Part shown: one piece after another, positions 43,747 to 53,760 of the stretch
How the letters are laid out: every line of letters starts with the position of its first letter
How positions within the stretch are numbered: the stretch's first letter is position 1
Origin: Bdellovibrio bacteriovorus
Lineage (GTDB): Bacteria > Bdellovibrionota > Bdellovibrionia > Bdellovibrionales > Bdellovibrionaceae
DNA: 64,000 nt
NCBI RefSeq assembly: GCF_001592745.1
Contig: NZ_LUKD01000008.1
Span: 237,491-301,490 of the forward strand
Reading direction: 5' to 3'
Program-made: the position numbers and the translations under genes
The notes under the pieces: model-generated
The model's database searches: none
What the model saw: only the letters and a program-made list of their open reading frames with translations
What the model was told of the DNA's origin: nothing

Positions 43747-45312
43747 ATGGAGTTAGTAATCACCGCTATCGTGGCGTTGTTGTTGGGTGGAGCCATTGTT
43801 TTCATCATCAAACGTGTTCAAGACGAAAATAAAAAGAAGTCAGCACGAGTAGAAGCAGATCGTATCGTTAATAAAGCGAAGTCCGAAGCTGCAAAAATCA
43901 AAAAGGACTCTGAAACCAAAGCCAAAGACTTTGAGTCACGTGCCCGCAAAAATGTCGAAGCCGACATCCACAAACAAAAATCCACTTTGAAAAACAAAGA
44001 ATCTCAGTTGGACCGTCGTTTGAAAGAGATCGAAGATCAGTTCAAAAGCAAAATGGAAGAAAACGAGCGTTATCTGAACACGCTGAAGGACCGCGAAGAA
44101 AAAATCGCGATCTCTGAAAATCGTATCAAGGATTTAGAGAAAAAAGGCGAAACACACATTGGCGAATTGAAACAGAAGCTAGAGTCTGTGGCAGCAATGA
44201 GCCAAGACGAAGCTCGTCGTCAACTTTTGAACGCTCTTGAAGACGAAGCAAAACAAGAAGCTTCTAAAAAGATCGCGCAGATCGAGGAAGAAGCTAACAA
44301 AGAAGCCGACAAAAAAGCCAAACGCATTTTGGCAACAGCGCTTTCTCGTTTCGCTTCTGAGTACACATCTGAGCGCACGGTGAGTGTGTTGGCTCTTCCG
44401 AATGACGAAATGAAGGGTAAGATTATCGGCCGTGAAGGTCGTAACATTCGTACTCTAGAAGCTCTTTGCGGTGTCGACTTGATCGTGGATGACACTCCAG
44501 AGGCCGTAGTTATTTCTGGTTTCGATCCGGTTCGCCGTGAGCTCGCTCGCCGTACGATTGAAAAGTTGATGGAAGACGGTCGTGTGCATCCAGCACGTAT
44601 TGAAGAGGTCGTTGAAAAACAACGTTCTGAACTTATGAAGTCCATCAAAGAAGAGGGCGAGCGCCACGTGATGGAATTGGGTATTCCAAACATGCACCCA
44701 GAACTTATTAAGATCATCGGTGGTTTGAAATATCGTTCTTATCAAGGTCAAAACGCTTTGAACCAAGCATTGGAAGTGGCGAACATCGCCGGTCTTCTGG
44801 CAGGTGAAATGGGTGTGAACGTGAAGATCGCACGTCGTGCGGGTCTTCTGCATAACATCGGTAAAGCCATCGATCATACGGCGGAAGGCAGTTACGCATT
44901 CGTCGGTGCTGATTTCGCGAAAAAATACAATGAATCTGAAGACGTCTGCCACGCGATCCGTGCGCATGATGAAGAAGAAAAGCCGCACTCGATCCTTGCT
45001 TGGATTGTGCACGCGGCATTCATCCTTTCGAGCTCTCGTCCAGGAGCACGTCGTCCACAAATGGATTCTTTCATCCACCGTTTGGAAGATCTTGAAAGCA
45101 TCGGTAACAGCTTCGATGGCGTTCTTAAAACTTTGGCTTTGCAAGCCGGTAAAGACGTTCGCGTGCTTGTAGAAAGCAGCAAAGTGACTGATGACCAAGC
45201 TGTGATGTTGTCTCGTGATATCGCTCGTAAGATTGAGCGCGAGATGCCACAGGCGGGTGCAGTGAAGGTGACAGTGGTTCGTGAAACTAGAAGCGTTGAA
45301 CACGCTCGCTAG
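43747..45312 (+). CDS. rny: RNase Y-like protein with degenerate HD site
   Basis: The 521-residue protein has the full RNase Y layout: an N-terminal membrane span (residues 2-22), a coiled coil (about 25-195), a KH domain with GKIIGREGRNIRTLEALCG (about 221-239), an HD domain (about 325-430) and the conserved C-terminus VTVVRETRSVEHAR. RNase Y is a membrane-bound endoribonuclease for mRNA decay. Here the HD motif is altered: H369-N370 replaces His-Asp, the usual AHHGD is AHDEE (H407-D408), and the later metal Asp in AAADALS is Phe425. The metal site is therefore probably lost. The ribosome site AGGAGT overlaps the previous stop. It may act as an RNA-binding scaffold (inference). Confidence 0.9.
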   Translation: MELVITAIVALLLGGAIVFIIKRVQDENKKKSARVEADRIVNKAKSEAAKIKKDSETKAKDFESRARKNVEADIHKQKSTLKNKESQLDRRLKEIEDQFKSKMEENERYLNTLKDREEKIAISENRIKDLEKKGETHIGELKQKLESVAAMSQDEARRQLLNALEDEAKQEASKKIAQIEEEANKEADKKAKRILATALSRFASEYTSERTVSVLALPNDEMKGKIIGREGRNIRTLEALCGVDLIVDDTPEAVVISGFDPVRRELARRTIEKLMEDGRVHPARIEEVVEKQRSELMKSIKEEGERHVMELGIPNMHPELIKIIGGLKYRSYQGQNALNQALEVANIAGLLAGEMGVNVKIARRAGLLHNIGKAIDHTAEGSYAFVGADFAKKYNESEDVCHAIRAHDEEEKPHSILAWIVHAAFILSSSRPGARRPQMDSFIHRLEDLESIGNSFDGVLKTLALQAGKDVRVLVESSKVTDDQAVMLSRDIARKIEREMPQAGAVKVTVVRETRSVEHAR

Positions 45313-45330
45313 GAAAAGGATTTTAGGTAT

Positions 45331-46539
45331 ATGAGTTTTTTAGATCCTCGTGAGCAGCTTGAAAGAATCAAATTCGGCGTCGCTGAGTTCATCAACGACG
45401 AAGACATGCTCAAAAAACTTAAAAAAGGAAAGCCTCTTAATATCAAATTAGGAGCCGATCCCACTCGTCCTGACATTCATATCGGGCACACCGTTGTTAT
45501 CAATAAACTTCGTACGTTTCAGGAACTGGGTCACAAAGTTTATTTCTTGATTGGGGATTTCACCGCAATGATCGGGGACCCTTCGGGAAAAAATACAACT
45601 CGTCCGATGTTGACTCGTGAAGAGATCGAAGAAAACGGTCGCACTTACGCAAAACAGATTTTTAAAATCTTAGATCCAGAAAAGACCGAGATTGTTTACA
45701 ACTCGTCTTGGATTGGCAAAATGACTCCGCAAGAATTCATCAAGATGTCCGCGCAATACACAGTGGCGCGCATGCTTGAGCGTGAGGACTTTACGAAGCG
45801 TTACCGTTCTGGAACGCCGATCGGTATTCACGAGTTCTTGTATCCCTTGACTCAAGGCTATGACTCCGTGGCTTTAAAAGCCGATGTCGAGCTGGGTGGT
45901 ACGGATCAGAAGTTCAATCTTTTGGTAGGTCGTGACATGCAAGGCTCTTACGGCCAGGAAGCTCAGTGTATTCTGACGATGCCGATCCTTGAGGGTATCG
46001 ATGGTGTGAACAAGATGTCGAAGTCTTTAGATAACTACATCTCTGTAATCGATACGCCGAAGGACATGTTCGGTAAGACGATGAGAATTTCTGACGATTT
46101 GATGTATCGTTGGTACGAACTTTTGACAGACATCACGGCCCATCAGCTTTCACAGCTGAAAACCGATGTGGCGGAAAAACGCAAACATCCAAGAGAAGTG
46201 AAAGTGAATCTGGCGAAGTTCCTAATTAAACGTTTCCACTCGGAAGCAGCGGCACAGGCGGCGGAAGATGAATTCAACCGTATCTTTGTCGATAAAGGGC
46301 TTCCAGATGATGTTCCTGAGTTTACTACAGATGCGGAAGAAATTGGTCTTCCAGCGTTGATGGTGAAAGCAGGTCTTGTGGCCTCTAACGGTGAAGGCTC
46401 GCGCCTGATCCAAGGGGGCGGTGTGCAAATTGACAGCGAGAAGATTTCCGATCCTAAGCTTAAAATGAATTTGAAATCGGGCGAAAGCTTCGTGATCAAA
46501 GCAGGTAAGAAGAAGTTCGCGAAGATCATTGTTCGCTAA
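45331..46539 (+). CDS. tyrS: Tyrosine--tRNA ligase
   Basis: This 402-residue class I aminoacyl-tRNA synthetase attaches tyrosine to tRNA-Tyr. The HIGH motif is seen in [11 protein letters not shown], the KMSKS motif in [13 protein letters not shown], and tyrosine-binding segments such as [10 protein letters not shown] and LGGTDQKFN are intact. The last 65 residues form an S4-type RNA-binding domain ([20 protein letters not shown]). The pattern is of the TyrZ-like branch. It follows the RNase Y-like gene by 18 bases with AGGAAAAGGA before the ATG, and precedes a ferredoxin gene by 11 bases. Confidence 0.96.
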   Translation: MSFLDPREQLERIKFGVAEFINDEDMLKKLKKGKPLNIKLGADPTRPDIHIGHTVVINKLRTFQELGHKVYFLIGDFTAMIGDPSGKNTTRPMLTREEIEENGRTYAKQIFKILDPEKTEIVYNSSWIGKMTPQEFIKMSAQYTVARMLEREDFTKRYRSGTPIGIHEFLYPLTQGYDSVALKADVELGGTDQKFNLLVGRDMQGSYGQEAQCILTMPILEGIDGVNKMSKSLDNYISVIDTPKDMFGKTMRISDDLMYRWYELLTDITAHQLSQLKTDVAEKRKHPREVKVNLAKFLIKRFHSEAAAQAAEDEFNRIFVDKGLPDDVPEFTTDAEEIGLPALMVKAGLVASNGEGSRLIQGGGVQIDSEKISDPKLKMNLKSGESFVIKAGKKKFAKIIVR

Positions 46540-46550
46540 GCAGGTTTATT

Positions 46551-46958
46551 ATGAAGATTAAGTTTCTACCGCAAAATATTGAAGTCGAGGGCACTCCGGA
46601 TAAGAGTCTCTTGCAAATTGCGACGGAAAATCACCTCGAGATCCGCTCTATCTGTAAAGGCGTTCCGTCATGTGCAGAATGCCGTATCCGTATCCAGGAA
46701 GGGGAGGCCAATATTTTGCCTCCGAATAAAGCAGAACTCAGTCTGATCGGAACAAGCCACTTTATTGATGGCCGCCGTTTGAGCTGCCAAGTGCGCTGTT
46801 TTGGTGACGTGACTGTGGATATGACGGAACAAGTTGAAAAGACTGAAAATCAAACGAAGAAAATTCGTGGTTTCCGAACTAATAAGCAGATCGAATCTAA
46901 AGCCGTAAACGACACGATGCTTTTAAGTGATAAGCCTGAAGAAAAAGAGAAGAAGTAA
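46551..46958 (+). CDS. 2Fe-2S ferredoxin
   Basis: This 135-residue protein has a plant/adrenodoxin-type ferredoxin domain (residues about 1-95) with ligands C35, C41, C44 and C79 (ICKGVPSCAEC and LSCQV). It carries single electrons. The C-terminal 40 residues are charged and probably disordered (EKTENQTKKIRGFRTNKQ). The partner oxidoreductase is not adjacent. It ends the operon zapA-cyclo-ligase-rny-tyrS; a perfect 10-bp hairpin follows. Confidence 0.88.
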   Translation: MKIKFLPQNIEVEGTPDKSLLQIATENHLEIRSICKGVPSCAECRIRIQEGEANILPPNKAELSLIGTSHFIDGRRLSCQVRCFGDVTVDMTEQVEKTENQTKKIRGFRTNKQIESKAVNDTMLLSDKPEEKEKK

Positions 46959-46976
46959 GTCTTTAGTCCAGTGAGT

Positions 46977-47000
46977 CTTATCGGTTTTTTAACCGATAAG
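46977..47000 (+). terminator. Hairpin between ferredoxin and hydrolase genes
   Basis: CTTATCGGTT / AACCGATAAG, 10 bp perfect, with a TTTT loop. It lacks a T-tail and ends 9 bases before the next start codon, so it may act as a weak terminator or a translation-controlling hairpin. Confidence 0.5.
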
Positions 47001-47009
47001 TAATCTGGG

Positions 47010-47819
47010 ATGTCTCATAAAATTACTTTCCGAGAACGCGGGCAAGGGCCCATTTTAATTCTTCTTCATGGTTATGGAGGAAGCGTTCATCATTGGGAAG
47101 CCGTTGCCGAAAATCTTTCGTCACAATATCGTGTTGTAGTTCCCAATCTCACCCATGTCTACCTCAGCTCAGATAAATTATTCTTTACTGTGCAGGTGGA
47201 AGTGTTGGCGAAATTTATCAAAGAACATTTTCCAGAAGAAAAAGTGTCTGTCGCAGGATTAAGCTATGGCGGTGCTTTGGCTTGGGGTTTGGCAACTCAA
47301 CATCCGCATCTTGTACAGAAAACGGTGCTGATCAATCCGATGGTGACGGATCCGGTAAAACACTTTTTGCCGAAAGAGCTGCGTTTCTTTTTCTCTGTGC
47401 CATTAAATTTAAAAAGCATTTATGTGATGCTTTCAACGCCGATGGGACGGTTGTTTTTAAAAAGAGCCGCGCAAATCTTCCGTGACGAGCGCTCTGAAGG
47501 TGTGACGGCGATTGAGAACCTGAAAGGCCGGAAGCTGCAATTTGTAGCGCATATGATCCACCACTTTTCCTGGATTCTTCGCTCTGAAGATTGGAATTTC
47601 TGGCATCAGCGTCTTTACACGTATCGCGGTGACTGCCGTTTGATTTTTGATACGGAAGATCTCTTATTTGATCAGGCGGCGTATCGCAAGTTTGCTCATC
47701 ACATCGGTTGTGAAGATGTCATCGCTTTGACGGGGGCGGGACACCTGGCCATTAAGACACGTCCAGAAACTGTCGCTCAACTCATCTTAGAATTTTTAGA
47801 AAACAAGGTCGCGGCTTAA
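47010..47819 (+). CDS. Alpha/beta hydrolase
   Basis: This 269-residue protein has the alpha/beta hydrolase pattern: LLHGYGGSVHHW (oxyanion loop), the nucleophile elbow GLSYGGAL with Ser, and a late His in ALTGAGHLAIKTRPE. It is soluble, with no signal peptide. Esters, epoxides or other substrates are possible; it cannot be assigned further. The ribosome site is weak, and the start lies just past a strong hairpin, which may limit translation. Confidence 0.85.
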   Translation: MSHKITFRERGQGPILILLHGYGGSVHHWEAVAENLSSQYRVVVPNLTHVYLSSDKLFFTVQVEVLAKFIKEHFPEEKVSVAGLSYGGALAWGLATQHPHLVQKTVLINPMVTDPVKHFLPKELRFFFSVPLNLKSIYVMLSTPMGRLFLKRAAQIFRDERSEGVTAIENLKGRKLQFVAHMIHHFSWILRSEDWNFWHQRLYTYRGDCRLIFDTEDLLFDQAAYRKFAHHIGCEDVIALTGAGHLAIKTRPETVAQLILEFLENKVAA

Positions 47820-47950
47820 CTGTTATTTGTTAGGCCGATGCCTCTACCTTGCTCCTATTTCTTACACATTTTGTCTGCAGATCCTTACTTTCGCTCGGTG
47901 GGGAGATGAGTCCATTTCTGATATTCTGTTATCAACACAGGAGGTCCGCG

Positions 47951-48127
47951 ATGTCTCATCGTCATCTTAAAGGAAAAGGTTTTAGTCAAACCACGAAGAA
48001 GTATGATGGAGAAATTAAAGCTCAAAAGCAGGCCAGTCGAAACACACAAATGAGTCACTCTCGCCACGAAGAGGAAACTGAACCTCAGCACGAGAGAGTC
48101 CCTGGAGGAGCCGCTTCGCGGAAATAA
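47951..48127 (+). CDS. Small basic hydrophilic protein
   Basis: This protein of 58 residues starts at an ATG preceded by AGGAGG; the open frame further upstream has no ribosome site. It is rich in Lys, His, Arg, Gln and Ser, with no hydrophobic core (HLKGKGFSQTTKKYDGE), so it is probably disordered and may bind nucleic acid. No family is recognised. A strong terminator follows 16 bases later. Confidence 0.6.
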   Translation: MSHRHLKGKGFSQTTKKYDGEIKAQKQASRNTQMSHSRHEEETEPQHERVPGGAASRK

Positions 48128-48143
48128 CTTGAGGGGTGAAAAT

Positions 48144-48173
48144 AAAAAGGCGCAAGAATTCTTGCGCCTTTTT
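48144..48173. terminator. Bidirectional terminator
   Basis: AAAAAGGCGCAAG / CTTGCGCCTTTTT, a perfect 13-bp stem with an AATT loop, lies between the small basic protein gene and the convergent Fe-S carrier gene. Confidence 0.9.
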
Positions 48174-48197
48174 ATTTATCTTTATTGAAGAAAAAAA

Positions 48198-48524
48198 TTA
48201 AACGTTGAAGCTAGAACCGCAACCGCAGTGCTTCGACGCATTGGGATTGTTGAAGACAAAACCTTTGCCATTCAAACCACCGGAATACTCTAAAGTCATA
48301 CCCAAAATGTACAACATGCTTTGAGGATCTACGGCGACTTTTTGGCCGTGAGATTCAAAAACTTTATCACCTTCACGAGGGTCAGATTCAAAGTGCATCT
48401 TGTAAGACAAACCTGAGCACCCACCTTTTTTCACCTCAACGCGTAGAAAAGCAGAGTCGTCTTTTCCTTCTTCTTTTTTTAGGGAAGCCAGTTTTGTAGC
48501 GGCCTCTGGTGAAATTTGGATCAT
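48198..48524 (-). CDS. A-type iron-sulfur carrier (IscA/ErpA family)
   Basis: This 108-residue protein holds the three conserved cluster-binding Cys: C36 (KKGGCSGLSY) and C100, C102 (HCGCGSSF). A-type carriers take Fe-S clusters from the scaffold and pass them to target enzymes. The family name IscA, ErpA or SufA cannot be fixed from sequence reading alone. It lies downstream of a cysteine desulfurase gene on the same strand, but with a terminator-like hairpin between, so it may be expressed partly on its own. Confidence 0.92.
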   Translation of the reverse strand: MIQISPEAATKLASLKKEEGKDDSAFLRVEVKKGGCSGLSYKMHFESDPREGDKVFESHGQKVAVDPQSMLYILGMTLEYSGGLNGKGFVFNNPNASKHCGCGSSFNV

Positions 48525-48591
48525 GGAAACTCCTTATAACTAAATACTACCTTGGAAGTATACCACAGCTGTCAAGAGTTGAGGAGAATAG

Positions 48592-48616
48592 AAAAAGGCC
48601 CGCGGGGCGAGCCTTT
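48592..48616 (-). terminator. Terminator or attenuator between cysteine desulfurase and carrier genes
   Basis: On the minus strand AAAGGCTCGC pairs with GCGGGCCTTT (one U-G wobble) around a 3-base loop, followed by Ts. It ends 26 bases after the desulfurase stop codon. Confidence 0.65.
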
Positions 48617-48641
48617 AAGTGTATGTTTTTTCTGGGATTTT

Positions 48642-49832
48642 TTAATGAAGAGCGTTTTTTAGGATCTCTGCTGCGCGAAGAACTTCTTCTTCGTTACTCC
48701 ACCTGCCCAGGCTCAAGCGAATCGAGCACTGAACTTCGTCCACCGAAAGACCGATGCCGCGAAGGACGTGGCTGACAACCATCGCACCCGTGCCACAGGC
48801 AGAACCGGTGCTAACACCCAGCTTCTGCAAACGAGGTAAAAGACCTTCAGTTTTGTATCCCGGCAAAGTGATATTTAATACGTTCGAAGCGCGCTCTGTA
48901 GGATGTCCATTCATGCGGATGCCCGGGATTTTTTCTTGCAATGTTTGCCAGAAAAGATCGCGAAGTTGGCGCAAACGTTTGCATTCCTCGGCCATCGTCG
49001 CTTGGCAGATTTCAGCCGCCACACCCATGCCGACAATGCCTGGAACATTCAGTGAGCCCGAGCGAAGTCCACGCTCTTGGCCGCCACCATGAAGAAGTGG
49101 ATTTAATTGTACTTTAGGATCTTTGCCACGAATGTAAAGAGCGCCGACACCTTTGGGGCCATAGATTTTGTGTCCCGAAAATGACATCAAATCCACGCCC
49201 ATTTCGGTCACATTCATCGGAATTTTACCCGCCGCTTGAGTGGCATCGGTGTGCAGATAAATTTTATTCTCTTTCGCGATTTTTGCGATTTCTGGAATCG
49301 GATTGATCGTGCCGATTTCGTTATTCACCCAGATAAAGCTCATCAATTTTGTATGTGGCTTGATGGCTCTGCGAATTGTTTCTAATTCTACTTGTCCGTA
49401 AGAATTCACAGGAAGGAAGTCGACTTCAACTCCCATTTTTTCTGCGGCCGCCATCGCCTTCATGATGGAGCTATGTTCAATAGTGCTGGTGATAAAGTGA
49501 ATAGGTTCCGACGGATTTTCTTCGCGAATTTTCGTCAAAAGACCAAAGATCGCCCAGTTGTTCGCTTCGGTAGCGCCACTAGTAAAGAAAACTTCCATGG
49601 ATTTTGCGCCGATCAACGAAGCCACTTGGCCACGCGCTTTCGTCACCGCATTTTCAGCGATCCAACCCCATTGGTGAGCCGCACTTGCGGGGTTTCCAAA
49701 GTACTCTTTAAAGTAAGGTTCCATCGCGTGATAGACTTGAGGATCCACCGGAGTGGTTGCATTGTAATCAAGATAGATCGGTTTGTCGTGTTGCAAACTA
49801 GTTCCCATCGGACGTTCAGAGCTTAATTCCAT
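48642..49832 (-). CDS. Cysteine desulfurase (NifS/IscS family)
   Basis: This 396-residue PLP enzyme takes sulfur from cysteine for Fe-S cluster assembly and tRNA thiolation. It starts IYLDYNATTPVDP, has the PLP Lys in SFSGHKIYGPKG, and the persulfide Cys in STGSACGTGAM. The HTDATQAAGK segment is also typical. It groups with the A-type carrier next downstream. No iscU or iscR gene lies in this window. The start has an AGGA 12 bases upstream; the Met at residue 9 is an alternative. Confidence 0.93.
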   Translation of the reverse strand: MELSSERPMGTSLQHDKPIYLDYNATTPVDPQVYHAMEPYFKEYFGNPASAAHQWGWIAENAVTKARGQVASLIGAKSMEVFFTSGATEANNWAIFGLLTKIREENPSEPIHFITSTIEHSSIMKAMAAAEKMGVEVDFLPVNSYGQVELETIRRAIKPHTKLMSFIWVNNEIGTINPIPEIAKIAKENKIYLHTDATQAAGKIPMNVTEMGVDLMSFSGHKIYGPKGVGALYIRGKDPKVQLNPLLHGGGQERGLRSGSLNVPGIVGMGVAAEICQATMAEECKRLRQLRDLFWQTLQEKIPGIRMNGHPTERASNVLNITLPGYKTEGLLPRLQKLGVSTGSACGTGAMVVSHVLRGIGLSVDEVQCSIRLSLGRWSNEEEVLRAAEILKNALH

Positions 49833-49863
49833 GAGAAGAGCTAATCCTGCTCGAAGGGGCGCG

Positions 49864-51294
49864 TCAAGCCGTTTCTTTGGCGCTTACTTTTTCCTCAAAT
49901 TCCTGGATTTTTTCATTCAGGAAATTCTGTGCTTTGTATCTATCCAGATCTTGCAAATCGCCTTTAAGAATGTGCAGTTGCGAGATTCCCTGGTTTTTTA
50001 AGCGCTCTTTTTGCACATTGTAAAACACTCCACCGCGGGGAGTGTAGAGGACGTATTTATTGTTTCTGGGCAGATAGATATAAACATTGAATTCCACGGC
50101 GACGTTGCCAGCCATTTCTTCCAGTTTGATTGAGGCCATTTCTTCGGCCGGAGAATCGCCGTAACGTGTTTGTACGTTGTTGCAAGGAAAGAAGGCCATG
50201 GCGACTTCATTGCCTTCATGCAAAGACTTTCGCAGAAATTCTGCGCAATCCAAGGCCCAGTCTTCAAAGGGAACTTGTTTGATTTGCAAATCCATGCGTT
50301 CGCTCTCTTTGATGTCTTCGCCATTTTCTTTTAAGAAACGAAAAAGACGGGTTTGCACTTTCTCCATAAATGCGCTGTCGATGTTTTTATTTTTGGCCAT
50401 CGCCGTGATGAGGTAACCTGAAAAGCGTGAAGACTCTATGACAATGCAAGCCACGTTGGTGGTTTGTTGAAGCGACGCGGAGTCTTGAAAAGAAGTGATA
50501 TTGCACGCGCTTTCTAAAGCCTGCTTTGTACCGCGCAGAATGACCGAATCATTTTTCGTCGCGCGGGGATCAGCTTCAATTTCTTCTGGAGTTCGACGAG
50601 AATGTTGTGGAAGAGAACCCCCTGTTGGAACCCAAGTGCCATACGGGTTTTTTGCCAAAGGAGCATACAGACCGCCATGAGCAGATTTTGGGTGAGGTGT
50701 GAACATGCTTCCATGCAATGGAGTTTGTCCCATACCTTGCGTCGCAAAGCCTGACTTTTGGGAGCCTGGGCCGCTCATCATCGCCGAGGATTCATCTCCG
50801 GCCAGCATTTGCGCAAGAATATTTTGTGCGTTAGCTGGATTAAAAGAACCATCTCCTTTAATAGCGATAACGCCGTCTTGAGTGCCATCATCCGCAGATC
50901 TTACCTGGTGAGGTGTCAGTCCGCGCGTCTGCATGTCTTTATAGTATTTATTCACCGTTCTTTCTACAGCCGGGCCGGTGACAGGAGGATATAAAATGTA
51001 TTCTGTCGGACAGGCATTTAAAAGTTCGTAGGTTGCCGCCGAAGTGTCTTCAGAAAAAGCGATCACACAGACGGGGAAAGCTTGTGCAAGAATCTTCGGA
51101 AGATTGCGCACTTTTTTATTGGGATGATCAATGCTGATCATAACGAAGGCCGGCTGTTGTTGAACTAAAAATATCAATGCTTCTTTAAGATTTGTCGTCG
51201 ACTTGATCACCCAGTCGCGATTGCGCAGAAAACCTTCAACATTTCCTAGACCACCTGGCGACGACTTTATAATCAACAAGGATTTTTTAACCAA
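49864..51294 (-). CDS. Receiver-like hypothetical protein
   Basis: This 476-residue soluble protein has an N-terminal part (about 1-120) that reads like a response-regulator receiver fold (KSLLIIKSSPGGLGNVEGFL, PAFVMISIDHPNKKV, TEYILYPPV), but the usual acidic pair at the start is missing, so phosphorylation is doubtful. A low-complexity Gly/Pro/Ser/Gln linker (about 150-240) follows, then a C-terminal region of about 220 residues with no family recognised. That region might be a degenerate signalling or ligand-binding domain. It is 31 bases upstream of the cysteine desulfurase gene on the same strand. Confidence 0.65.
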   Translation of the reverse strand: MVKKSLLIIKSSPGGLGNVEGFLRNRDWVIKSTTNLKEALIFLVQQQPAFVMISIDHPNKKVRNLPKILAQAFPVCVIAFSEDTSAATYELLNACPTEYILYPPVTGPAVERTVNKYYKDMQTRGLTPHQVRSADDGTQDGVIAIKGDGSFNPANAQNILAQMLAGDESSAMMSGPGSQKSGFATQGMGQTPLHGSMFTPHPKSAHGGLYAPLAKNPYGTWVPTGGSLPQHSRRTPEEIEADPRATKNDSVILRGTKQALESACNITSFQDSASLQQTTNVACIVIESSRFSGYLITAMAKNKNIDSAFMEKVQTRLFRFLKENGEDIKESERMDLQIKQVPFEDWALDCAEFLRKSLHEGNEVAMAFFPCNNVQTRYGDSPAEEMASIKLEEMAGNVAVEFNVYIYLPRNNKYVLYTPRGGVFYNVQKERLKNQGISQLHILKGDLQDLDRYKAQNFLNEKIQEFEEKVSAKETA

Positions 51295-51414
51295 AACGTG
51301 CTCCTAGGTTTTATTTCTTAACGGAGCTTTAAAGTAAAAAAGTATGGTTTACTCATATTCTTAACCTACATTGCCGAAGCTTAACCCCGACTGGCCGAAT
51401 GTCTTAGAACACCC

Positions 51415-53760
51415 GTGCTAAGTCCTCAACTTGGCGTGTTCACGAAGAAGCGTTACGATAATGGAATGAAAAAAGCCCCACTGCACAGTGCCTCTTATTT
51501 TGTAGCACCCGGAAAAAATCCTGAATCCATGTTCGCTTGGAAGAAGGTCGACTCACAAATTCGCAATCGTCAGGGAGAAGTGTTTTTCGAAATGAAAAAT
51601 GTGGAAGCTCCCGAGGCTTGGTCACAGCTTGCGATCGACATTGGTGCTAGCAAATACTTCCGCAAAATGGGCGTGCCTAAGACGAAGCATGAAAACTCTG
51701 TTCGCCAACTTGTGAATCGGGTTGTAAAGGCCATCGCGGCTTCGGCGTTGAAACAAGGCGGATATTTCAAAAGCAAAAAAGACGCGGATATTTTTGCCAA
51801 TGAATTGAAATACATTTTGTTATCACAGCGAGGAGCTTTCAATAGCCCCGTATGGTTTAATGCTGGTTTGTGGGAGTCGTACAAAATCAATTCACCCAGT
51901 GAACATTTCGCCTGGGATGAAAAGAAAAAGAAGATTCAATCGACGCACAACGCGTATGAGCGACCTCAGTGTTCGGCGTGCTTTATTCAAAGTGTGGATG
52001 ATTCCATCGAAGGAATTTTTGAGTTGGCAAAAACCGAAGCCAAACTTTTTAAGTACGGTTCCGGTACAGGCAGTAACTTCTCAAAAATTCGCAGTCGTTA
52101 TGAATTGACGAGTGCCGGAGGCATGAGCTCCGGTCTTCTGTCATTTCTGGATGTCTTAGATAAAGGCGCGGGCGCAATTAAGTCCGGCGGTACGACAAGA
52201 CGTGCGGCAAAGATGGTCGTGGTTGATATCGATCATCCTGAGGTGTTGGATTTTATCGAATGGAAAATGCGTGAAGAGCGAAAAGCTCACATGCTGATTG
52301 CCGCAGGTTTAAGTGCGGAGTTTGAAGGGGAAGCGTATCGCACGGTTTCAGGTCAAAATGCGAATAACTCGGTGCGTGTGACCGATGTTTTTATGAAAGC
52401 TGTTGAACAGGTAAAGCCTTGGAAGCTTAAAGCCCGTGTCACGGGGAAAGCTTTGCGCGAAATGCCGGCTCCGGAAGTGTGGAATAAGATCACGCATGCG
52501 ACATGGGTGTGCGCGGATCCGGGTATTCAATTTCATGATACTATTAACAAGTGGCACACGTGCCCGAACACGGATGATATTCATTCGAGCAACCCTTGTT
52601 CGGAATACATGTTCCTGGATGACTCCGCTTGCAACTTGGCTTCTATCAATTTGGTGAACTTTTTAGATAACGAAGGACACTTCGATTTTGAGTCTTTCAT
52701 TCACACGGCTCGCACCTTGTTCGTGGCTCAAGAAGTTTTAGTGGATTACTCTAGCTATCCCACAGAAAGAATTGCGCAAAATTCTCATGACTACCGCCCG
52801 TTAGGATTGGGGTTTGCAAACCTGGGAAGTCTTTTGATGAGAAAGGGCATTCCGTACGATAGCGATGAAGGGCGTGCATGGGCTGGGGCAATCACGGCTT
52901 TGATGAGTGGGGTCGCTTATTTGACGAGTGCAGAAATGGCACGCGCGAAGGGGCCATTTGCGGGTTTTAAAAAGAATCGCATTTCAATGCTGAAGGTGAT
53001 GAAGATGCACGAATCTTCATTGAAGGGTGTTAACTGGTCCTACTTACCTGAGGGCCTTGATAAAGCCGTTAAAAATCTATGGAAGAGCGTTATCTATAAC
53101 GGCACAAAGCATGGCTTCAGAAATGCGCAAGCAACCGTCATCGCGCCAACTGGAACCATCGGTCTTTTGATGGACTGTGATACCACGGGGATTGAACCCG
53201 ACTTTTCCTTGATCAAATTTAAAAAACTTTCTGGCGGCGGAGAAGTGCAAATCGTGAATCAATCTGTTGAACAGGCTTTGCAGGTTCTTCAGTATCCAGC
53301 GGAAGCGATCGCAAAGATTTTGCAGTACGTGCAAGATCACAACACCGTCGTCGGTTGTCCTGAAATTCGCAGTGAAGACATCGCGGTTTTTGATTGCGCG
53401 ACGGGAGTCGTCGGTCAACGCGTTCTTTCACCGGAAAGCCATGTGCAGATGATGGCGGCTGTGCAGCCGTTTATCAGTGGCGCCATTTCCAAAACGGTGA
53501 ATCTTCCTAACACGGCGACGGAAGGCGATATCAGTCGCATTTATTTCTTAGCTTGGAAACTGGGAGTGAAAGCGGTAGCGATCTATCGTGACGGCAGTAA
53601 ACAAAGCCAACCCCTGAATGTTCATAAGGTTAAGAAAGAGGAAGCGGAGGAAGTTCAACCCGATTTCACCATGAAATGCCCCGAATGCGGAAGCGACACC
53701 GTCCTCACAAGTGGCTGCTATCGATGCCCCAACTGTGGCACGACTGTCGGCTGCTCGTAA
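51415..53760 (+). CDS. nrdJ: Vitamin B12-dependent ribonucleotide reductase (class II)
   Basis: This 781-residue enzyme makes deoxyribonucleotides using adenosylcobalamin and works with or without oxygen. The finger-loop motif [16 protein letters not shown] carries the thiyl-radical Cys. [13 protein letters not shown] and [21 protein letters not shown] are further family patterns. The C-terminus has a four-Cys zinc-ribbon ([15 protein letters not shown]) typical of NrdJ. The start is uncertain: the GTG at 51415 lacks a clear ribosome site, and the ATG at 51466 is an alternative. For a predator that takes prey nucleotides, this supports DNA synthesis during growth (inference). Confidence 0.93.
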   Translation: MLSPQLGVFTKKRYDNGMKKAPLHSASYFVAPGKNPESMFAWKKVDSQIRNRQGEVFFEMKNVEAPEAWSQLAIDIGASKYFRKMGVPKTKHENSVRQLVNRVVKAIAASALKQGGYFKSKKDADIFANELKYILLSQRGAFNSPVWFNAGLWESYKINSPSEHFAWDEKKKKIQSTHNAYERPQCSACFIQSVDDSIEGIFELAKTEAKLFKYGSGTGSNFSKIRSRYELTSAGGMSSGLLSFLDVLDKGAGAIKSGGTTRRAAKMVVVDIDHPEVLDFIEWKMREERKAHMLIAAGLSAEFEGEAYRTVSGQNANNSVRVTDVFMKAVEQVKPWKLKARVTGKALREMPAPEVWNKITHATWVCADPGIQFHDTINKWHTCPNTDDIHSSNPCSEYMFLDDSACNLASINLVNFLDNEGHFDFESFIHTARTLFVAQEVLVDYSSYPTERIAQNSHDYRPLGLGFANLGSLLMRKGIPYDSDEGRAWAGAITALMSGVAYLTSAEMARAKGPFAGFKKNRISMLKVMKMHESSLKGVNWSYLPEGLDKAVKNLWKSVIYNGTKHGFRNAQATVIAPTGTIGLLMDCDTTGIEPDFSLIKFKKLSGGGEVQIVNQSVEQALQVLQYPAEAIAKILQYVQDHNTVVGCPEIRSEDIAVFDCATGVVGQRVLSPESHVQMMAAVQPFISGAISKTVNLPNTATEGDISRIYFLAWKLGVKAVAIYRDGSKQSQPLNVHKVKKEEAEEVQPDFTMKCPECGSDTVLTSGCYRCPNCGTTVGCS

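Noticed and set aside
44455..45303. 282-codon minus-strand frame opposite the RNase Y-like gene
   Set aside because: It is His/Phe/Thr-rich, as expected from the reverse of a Lys/Glu/Arg-rich gene, has no ribosome site, and the plus-strand gene is certain.
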